From assembly GCA_016722375.1 (NCBI GenBank), contig JADKJG010000006.1, forward strand, positions 248,001-312,000: a stretch of 64,000 nt of DNA, in the 5' to 3' direction. Shown in pieces: positions 59,144 through 64,000 of this stretch. The stretch is from Bacteroidota bacterium. GTDB lineage: Bacteria > Bacteroidota > Bacteroidia > Chitinophagales > LD1. Numbering within the stretch: position 1 is the first letter of the stretch; each line of letters starts with the position of its first letter. A program made the translations under genes and the position numbers. The notes beneath the pieces were generated by a model. It searched no databases and was not told where the DNA came from. It worked only from the letters and a program-made list of their open reading frames with translations.

Positions 59144-59851
59144 TCAAAGAATTCCCTTTAGCTCTGCGAGTTGGGTGATTTCAAAAGTCACGGGTTCTCT
59201 TTTTCGTTGTTTTCTTGGATTGAAAAACACCTGATCCAGTCCGGCGTTTCGAGCGCCTACTATGTCGGTATTATAATTATCGCCCACCATGATGCTTTCA
59301 TAGGCGGTCGTATTGGCTCGTTTCACTGCCAAATCAAAGATCTGTTTATCCGGCTTTTGTGTTCCTACTTCTTCCGAAATAATGATGTGCTCAAAAAAAG
59401 GTTTGAGACCTGAATGTTCAATTTTAATCCACTGCACTTCTGCAAAACCATTGGTGATGAGATGAAGTGCATATTTCCCTTGCAAATACTTTAACACTTC
59501 AAGTGCATCAGGAAACAGCGCCGTCATTCTGGGGCTGAGGGACTGATAGGTGTCTGCCAAAATCTCTGCCAGTGCTGCATCTCTGATTCCAAATTCTTTC
59601 AGCGTGTCATAAAATCTTCCATGACGCAATTTTTCCTTAGATACAATCCCATTGTGATAGCGCGCCCAGTAAGTATCGTTGATGCGCACATATCTTTTAT
59701 GGAATTCTTCAAATGAAGGCGCTCCTTTCTCCTCCAGTTTATTATCCCCGAACATTTTTTCCAACACCAATCGCGAATTGGTTTCAAAATCCCAAAGCGT
59801 ATGATCGAGATCAAAGAATATGTGCCTATAGGTTTTTAGTTCCTCCATCAT
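59144..59851 (-). CDS. YjjG-type noncanonical pyrimidine nucleotidase (HAD family)
   Basis: The 235-residue protein is a HAD hydrolase: IFFDLDHTLWDF (nucleophile Asp and DxD), LHLITNGFAEVQ (motif II Thr), and the IISEEVGTQKPDKQIF and MVGDNYNTDIVGA motifs III and IV. These match YjjG, which dephosphorylates noncanonical pyrimidine nucleotides such as 5-halo-dUMP. It is 17 bp after the epimerase gene and co-transcribed with it. Confidence 0.88.
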   Translation of the reverse strand: MMEELKTYRHIFFDLDHTLWDFETNSRLVLEKMFGDNKLEEKGAPSFEEFHKRYVRINDTYWARYHNGIVSKEKLRHGRFYDTLKEFGIRDAALAEILADTYQSLSPRMTALFPDALEVLKYLQGKYALHLITNGFAEVQWIKIEHSGLKPFFEHIIISEEVGTQKPDKQIFDLAVKRANTTAYESIMVGDNYNTDIVGARNAGLDQVFFNPRKQRKREPVTFEITQLAELKGIL

Positions 59852-59868
59852 TTCATCCTCTTTTCGTC

Positions 59869-60273
59869 TTATTCACTGATCTCCTGACAGAGTTCAATCA
59901 GCACTCCGTTGGTTGATTTTGGATGAAAGAAAAACACGAGTTTATTATCCGCTCCACGCTTCGGTTTTTCTGAAATGGCCTGAAAACCTTCTGCTTTCAA
60001 TCGTTCCACTTCCTTTTCAATATTCTCTACTGCAAAAGCAATGTGATGAATTCCTTCACCTTTCTTTTCAATGAACTTTGCGATAGCGCTATCTGGGGAA
60101 GTGGCATGGAGCAACTCTATTTTCGATTCACCGATTTCGAAGAAAGAAGTGTTTACGTGTTCACTAACCACCGGTTCTATTTTGTAGTGTGGCTTTCCGA
60201 AAAGTTTAGCAAAAAGAGTGTTGGAAGCCTCTAAATCTTTCACCGCTATTCCTATGTGTTCTATCTTGAGCAT
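59869..60273 (-). CDS. mce: Methylmalonyl-CoA epimerase
   Basis: The enzyme epimerises (S)- to (R)-methylmalonyl-CoA, linking propionyl-CoA and succinyl-CoA. The 134-residue glyoxalase-fold protein starts LKIEHIGIAVKDLEASN, with His6, the GIHHIAFAVENI (about 75-86) His and Glu127 (VLIELCQ) as metal ligands. Length and motifs are standard. The methylmalonyl-CoA mutase genes are not in the window. Confidence 0.93.
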   Translation of the reverse strand: MLKIEHIGIAVKDLEASNTLFAKLFGKPHYKIEPVVSEHVNTSFFEIGESKIELLHATSPDSAIAKFIEKKGEGIHHIAFAVENIEKEVERLKAEGFQAISEKPKRGADNKLVFFFHPKSTNGVLIELCQEISE

Positions 60274-60316
60274 CTGTCAATTTGTCTTAATAAAGACAAA
60301 GGAATGATTATTGATG

Positions 60317-60324
60317 TAAATTTG
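60317..60324 (+). promoter_or_regulatory. Bacteroidota -7 promoter box for the IscA-type gene
   Basis: TAAATTTG matches TAnnTTTG exactly, 20 bp before the ATG at 60345. Confidence 0.5.
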
Positions 60325-60344
60325 CAGCACCAAAAATAATCAGT

Positions 60345-60671
60345 ATGCTATTTGTATCAGATAATGCCAAGAAGAAGATTGAAGAAATCATGCACGAACA
60401 GAAAATGACCACAGATCATTTTATCCGCGTTTCTGTTCAGGGCGGTGGTTGCTCGGGGCTTTCCTACAAAATGGATTTCGATAACAAACTGAATTCAGAC
60501 GACCAGCAATTTGAAGACAAGGGAGTGAAGTTGGTCACCGACCTGCGGTCTTTCCTCTATGTCTGCAATACGACTTTAGATTTCTCAGATGGCTTGAACG
60601 GAAAAGGGTTTGAATTTAAAAACCCAAATGCCTCGCGCAGTTGCGCTTGCGGCGATAGTTTTGCCGTTTAA
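60345..60671 (+). CDS. Iron-sulfur cluster assembly protein of the HesB/IscA family
   Basis: A-type carriers bind and deliver Fe-S clusters. The 108-residue protein has the three conserved Cys: Cys36 in VQGGGCSGLSY and Cys100/Cys102 in SRSCACGDSF. Length and the SGLSYKMDFD segment fit ErpA/IscA/SufA; which subfamily cannot be decided. No suf or isc operon is adjacent. Confidence 0.93.
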   Translation: MLFVSDNAKKKIEEIMHEQKMTTDHFIRVSVQGGGCSGLSYKMDFDNKLNSDDQQFEDKGVKLVTDLRSFLYVCNTTLDFSDGLNGKGFEFKNPNASRSCACGDSFAV

Positions 60672-60685
60672 CGCTCACGCTTTCT

Positions 60686-61201
60686 CTACCATTCTTTGTA
60701 GGAAAACGTTCTGGCTGCTACGGCCAGAAAAATAATCACCAAAAGCAGGATGGCTATCATATAATACCAGTTTTCACTTAAGTATACGCTGAAACGATAG
60801 TTTTTGATTCGTTTATCTGCTTCTTTATAAGTACCGAGTTTTTCAAATTCGGAAATGGCCTTTTCCAGGTCGCCACTCTTCTCTAACGTAATAGCCTTCA
60901 TATATTGTGCATCCAGAAAAGAACTATCCATCAGCAGACATTCATCAAAGTCTGAAATAGCTTCCTGAAAGCGAGCAGAATGATAAAAGGCCAGCCCCCG
61001 GTTGAAATAGCCCTCCTTTTTTGAAGGATGACGGGCAATGATTTCAGAGAAATAATAAACCGCCGAATCGTATTGATGATTTCGAAGGTTTTCCTCCGCC
61101 TGCCAATAAAGCGGGTCGGTATCTGCGGCAGAAAGATGTGAAGAAGTAAATGAGAGAATAAAGGATGGAAGAAACAATAACGAACACCGAATGATGCACA
61201 T
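60686..61201 (-). CDS. TPR-containing exported/membrane protein
   Basis: The ~171-residue product (start at the ATG at 61199-61201; an earlier ATG at 61255 would overlap glyA by 8 bp) has a signal peptide (CSLLFLPSFILSFTSSHLSA), then two or three tetratricopeptide repeats (about 30-130: YWQAEENLRNHQYDSAVYYF, GYFNRGLAFYHSARFQEAIS, AQYMKAITLEKSGDLEKAI), and a C-terminal membrane helix (YYMIAILLLVIIFLAVAART). Probably an envelope scaffold facing the periplasm. Function otherwise unknown. Confidence 0.75.
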   Translation of the reverse strand: MCIIRCSLLFLPSFILSFTSSHLSAADTDPLYWQAEENLRNHQYDSAVYYFSEIIARHPSKKEGYFNRGLAFYHSARFQEAISDFDECLLMDSSFLDAQYMKAITLEKSGDLEKAISEFEKLGTYKEADKRIKNYRFSVYLSENWYYMIAILLLVIIFLAVAARTFSYKEW

Positions 61202-61247
61202 CGAATGACGAACGATATAAGGCAAACAACGGTGAACAGTTAAACTG

Positions 61248-62519
61248 CTATGCATACAGCGGGAACTGCTTCATATACTCATTCACTTCGCCTTTCACCT
61301 TCTTGAGTACATCTTCATTCTCGGGAGCCATCACCACGCGGTCAATCCAGGCCGAAATTTGTTCCATGTCATTTTCTTTCATGCCGCGAGTAGTAACCGC
61401 CGGAGTCCCCAGACGAATGCCGGAGGTAACAAAAGGTGATTTATCATCAAAGGGAACCATGTTCTTGTTACAGGTAATATCGGCTTTCACCAATGCGTTT
61501 TCTATCAGCTTTCCGGTCACATTCTTGCTGCGCAAGTCAATCAACATCAGGTGGTTATCTGTTCCACCAGAAATCACTCCATATCCTTTATCCACCATTG
61601 CCTTCGCTAAGGCCTGTGCGTTTATCTTCACCTGTTTCTGGTAGGTTTTAAATTCATCGGTCAGTGCCTCGCCAAAGGCAACTGCTTTAGCAGCTATAAC
61701 ATGCTCTAAAGGTCCGCCTTGAGTGCCGGGGAACACCGCACTATCCAAAATAGCACTCATCATCTTCACTTCTCCTTTCGGGGTTTTATCGCCCCAAGGA
61801 TTTTCAAAATCTTTTCCCATCATCACCACACCTCCTCTCGGCCCGCGAAGAGTCTTATGTGTGGTAGAAGTAACAATATGGCAATGTGGCAAGGCATTAT
61901 CCAATAATCCTGCCGCAATCATACCGGCAGGATGCGCGATGTCAGCCAGAAGCAATGCCCCCACTTCATCTGCTATGGCGCGGAAGGTCTTGTAATCCCA
62001 TTCGCGCGAATAGGCAGAAGCACCACAGATGATGAGTTTTGGCTTTTCCTTTTGTGCGATTTCGCGCACCTTGTTCATGTCTATCAGGCCGGTTTCTTTC
62101 TCCACTCCATAAAAGGAGGGGACGTATAGCTTGCCGGAGAAATTGACCGGCGAACCATGCGTAAGGTGACCACCATGCGACAGATTGAATCCAAGAATTT
62201 TATCTCCCGCTTTCAAACATCCGAGCATTACCGCTGCATTGGCTTGTGCACCGGAGTGCGGCTGCACATTGGCCCATGCGGCACCAAACAATTTCTTCAG
62301 ACGTTCGATAGCGAGATTCTCCACCTCATCCACAAACTGACAGCCACCGTAATATCTTTTGCCGGGCAAACCCTCTGCATATTTATTCGTCAGGCAGGTC
62401 CCCATAGCCTCCATCACTTGAGCAGAGGTAAAGTTTTCGGAAGCAATCAATTCAATGCCTTCACGCTGTCTTCCAAGTTCCTTCTTTATCAAGTCAAAAA
62501 TCGGTTGGTCTCTGTTCAT
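61248..62519 (-). CDS. glyA: Serine hydroxymethyltransferase
   Basis: GlyA interconverts serine and glycine with tetrahydrofolate, the main source of one-carbon units. The 423-residue protein is full length, with ELIASENFTS, YAEGLPGKRYYGGC, NVQPHSGAQANAAVM, LLADIAHPAGMIAAGLL and the PLP-lysine motif STTHKTLRGPRGG, plus DNHLMLIDLR. No irregularity is seen. Confidence 0.97.
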   Translation of the reverse strand: MNRDQPIFDLIKKELGRQREGIELIASENFTSAQVMEAMGTCLTNKYAEGLPGKRYYGGCQFVDEVENLAIERLKKLFGAAWANVQPHSGAQANAAVMLGCLKAGDKILGFNLSHGGHLTHGSPVNFSGKLYVPSFYGVEKETGLIDMNKVREIAQKEKPKLIICGASAYSREWDYKTFRAIADEVGALLLADIAHPAGMIAAGLLDNALPHCHIVTSTTHKTLRGPRGGVVMMGKDFENPWGDKTPKGEVKMMSAILDSAVFPGTQGGPLEHVIAAKAVAFGEALTDEFKTYQKQVKINAQALAKAMVDKGYGVISGGTDNHLMLIDLRSKNVTGKLIENALVKADITCNKNMVPFDDKSPFVTSGIRLGTPAVTTRGMKENDMEQISAWIDRVVMAPENEDVLKKVKGEVNEYMKQFPLYA

Positions 62520-62673
62520 CTTTTTCGTTTTGCGCGCTAAAATAAACCTTGAATTTTAATCTCGGATTCAAATAATATTCACTTGGATATTTCCTTTTCT
62601 GACAAATTGGTTTTTATTTTACAGCATCATCCTAAATGAACCCTTCATTTATTAACCCTCAAAAAACTCCTTT

Positions 62674-63645
62674 ATGAAAAAAGCATTTCGAATTCTTCTT
62701 TATATGGTTGTTATAGTTTCAGCTTTGGCTATTAGCTTTATTGGATTTATTGAAGTGCGCGGTGTTCCGAAATATGATGTAGAGGAAATTGATTTCCCTC
62801 AGGTACCTTTTGATTCTGCCATGCTGATGAACGGAGAGAAAATTGCGGCGGTTCAATGTGTTGTGTGCCATCGAGGCAGCGACGGAAAACTTTCGGGACG
62901 ACTGTTACAAGAATTACCCCCCGATTTTGGCGAAATACATTCTGCAAATATCACGCAGAGCAAGGAACATGGAATTGGGAAATGGACAGATGCTCAAATA
63001 GCTTATCTGCTGCGCACCGGTGTCAAGCCCGACGGACAATTCCTGCCTCCCTACATGCCCAAGTTCCCTCACCTGAGCGAATATGATTTGAAGAGTGTTT
63101 TGGTGTTTCTCCATTCCAATATCAATTATGTTCAAGCCTCAGAAATACCCAAGGTACAAAGCAAGCCATCGTTTCTGGTCAAGTTCCTGACGAACATGGT
63201 ACCGACATTCAAAAAAATCCCTTATCCCTTCGCACCTATTCCTGAGCCGGATACGAATGATTTGCCCGCACTCGGAAAATATTTGGTCACCGGTCGTTAT
63301 GATTGTTATCCCTGCCATTCCAGAGACTTTAAAACCATGAACATGACCTACCCAGAAAAAAGCGAAGGTTATCTAGGTGGTGGCAACAGGATGATGAGTT
63401 TAGATGGGAAAGAGCGCTTCACGGCCAACATCACTCCAGATGAAGCCACCGGTATCGGTAGTTGGACTAAGGAAGATTTTGCCAATGCCATGCTTCATTC
63501 AAAAAATAAAAGCGGACATACTTTGCGCGAGCCTATGCTGCCTTATAACGGTATGACCAATTTAGAAATAGACGCTATTTGGAAATATCTTGAAACGGTT
63601 CCGGCTATTAAGAACAAGGTGGACCGGAAATGGGCGGAAGATTAA
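62674..63645 (+). CDS. Diheme c-type cytochrome
   Basis: The 323-residue protein has an N-terminal signal anchor (MKKAFRILLYMVVIVSALAI) and two heme c sites: CVVCH (62-66) and CYPCH (211-215). Each is in a cytochrome c domain of about 100 residues with a distal Met candidate (LPPYMPKFPHLSE; MLPYNGMTNLEIDAIWKYL). The arrangement fits a periplasmic electron carrier or c-type subunit of a dehydrogenase or oxidase pathway. No partner gene is adjacent. Confidence 0.88.
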   Translation: MKKAFRILLYMVVIVSALAISFIGFIEVRGVPKYDVEEIDFPQVPFDSAMLMNGEKIAAVQCVVCHRGSDGKLSGRLLQELPPDFGEIHSANITQSKEHGIGKWTDAQIAYLLRTGVKPDGQFLPPYMPKFPHLSEYDLKSVLVFLHSNINYVQASEIPKVQSKPSFLVKFLTNMVPTFKKIPYPFAPIPEPDTNDLPALGKYLVTGRYDCYPCHSRDFKTMNMTYPEKSEGYLGGGNRMMSLDGKERFTANITPDEATGIGSWTKEDFANAMLHSKNKSGHTLREPMLPYNGMTNLEIDAIWKYLETVPAIKNKVDRKWAED

Positions 63646-63744
63646 ATAAAATAGACTGCTGATTCTTTGTGCGGGTCATCATTAGAATGAGTTAAATCAT
63701 CTGTATCATGACAATAATGATACTCAGTGTCCTATCTTCGTCAA

Positions 63745-64000
63745 ATGAAAACATTAGTTCTTGGTGCTTCGACCAACTCCGCGCGCTATTCTTTTATGGC
63801 TACCCAGTTACTTCGTTCTAAAGGTCATGAAGTAGTGGCAGTAGGCAAAAGTGAAGGAAGCGTGGGCGATGTTCCTATCGTTCATGATTTCCCACCAGTG
63901 AAGGATATAGATACTATTACCCTCTATCTCAATCCTCTTCATCAGGAAAAATATTACGACCAGATATTAAATGCTCAGCCGCGCCGAATCATCTTCAATC
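63745..64000 (+). CDS. CoA-binding domain protein (YccU-like), cut by window end
   Basis: The visible 85 residues (MKTLVLGASTNSARYSFMAT...) show the Rossmann-like start of CoA-binding proteins of the succinyl-CoA synthetase alpha type: VLGASTNSARYS, LRSKGHEVVAVGK, and VKDIDTITLYLNPLHQEKYY. A TATCTTCG at 63733-63740, close to the -7 box, lies 4 bp before the ATG. The C-terminal half is outside the window. Confidence 0.8.
   Translation, partial: MKTLVLGASTNSARYSFMATQLLRSKGHEVVAVGKSEGSVGDVPIVHDFPPVKDIDTITLYLNPLHQEKYYDQILNAQPRRIIFN

Overview
This 64 kb stretch comes from a member of the Bacteroidota, probably a free-living Chitinophagales/Sphingobacteriales-type organism. This rests on type IX secretion sorting tails and a PorP/SprF-like protein, DUF4270 and DUF5606 proteins, a PanC/short glycogen synthase/DUF4270/GlmS neighbourhood, bacillithiol synthesis (BshA), and several boxes matching the Bacteroidota -7 promoter element TAnnTTTG. 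No rRNA, tRNA, CRISPR array or intact transposase gene was seen.

Layout. 1-3.9 kb: tatC, rpiB, a fused E1 alpha/beta 2-oxoacid dehydrogenase, a RidA protein. 4.0-7.3 kb is accessory: two copies of a ~115 bp direct repeat, a small fibronectin-III protein, a 21-bp tandem array, a 162 bp MITE-like element touching a truncated octaheme cytochrome c, and a frameshifted cytochrome b561-like gene. 7.5-15.8 kb is core metabolism: acyl-CoA dehydrogenase, panC, short glycogen synthase, DUF4270 lipoprotein, glmS, superoxide dismutase, tadA, a flippase-like membrane protein. 15.9-19.9 kb is accessory again: a secreted collagen-like/cupredoxin-like protein, dispersed palindromes, an HTH regulator, a second 21-bp array, an orphan protein and a RelE/ParE toxin-antitoxin pair. 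19.9-27.1 kb: a likely metal-uptake operon (His-rich peptide, TonB receptor, lipoprotein), then two large secreted proteins. 27.4-37.8 kb: antiporter, tsaB, glpD, biotin carrier, FAD oxidoreductase, a sulfatase-like operon, DUF5606, M3 peptidase. 38.1-40.9 kb: the longest 21-bp array, a predicted small RNA, a frameshifted quinone oxidoreductase, PPK2. 40.9-47.8 kb: T9SS cargo, PorP/SprF, a cell-surface pair (FemAB-like and polysaccharide deacetylase), a frameshifted 3-hydroxyacyl-CoA dehydrogenase-like gene. 47.8-57.2 kb: RidA, fabI (frameshifted), a 21-bp array, trmB, alkyltransferase-like protein, bshA, a GH3/beta-lactamase gene split by an in-frame TAG, mutL. 57.3-59.1 kb is accessory: HTH gene, broken fibronectin-like gene, another 21-bp array. 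59.1-64 kb: yjjG, methylmalonyl-CoA epimerase, IscA-type protein, TPR protein, glyA, diheme cytochrome c, a CoA-binding protein cut by the window edge.

Two patterns stand out. First, five intergenic tandem arrays have different consensus sequences but the same 21-bp period (two DNA helical turns), sometimes with a 42-bp higher-order alternation. Three of the five lie next to small fast-evolving or orphan genes, two of which also have a divergent HTH gene. I know of no described family matching this, but could not search. Second, at least seven genes carry single-base frameshifts, several in or beside homopolymer runs, and one more is cut by an in-frame stop. Because essential-type genes such as fabI are hit, consensus sequencing errors are the simplest explanation, and this should be settled before calling them pseudogenes.
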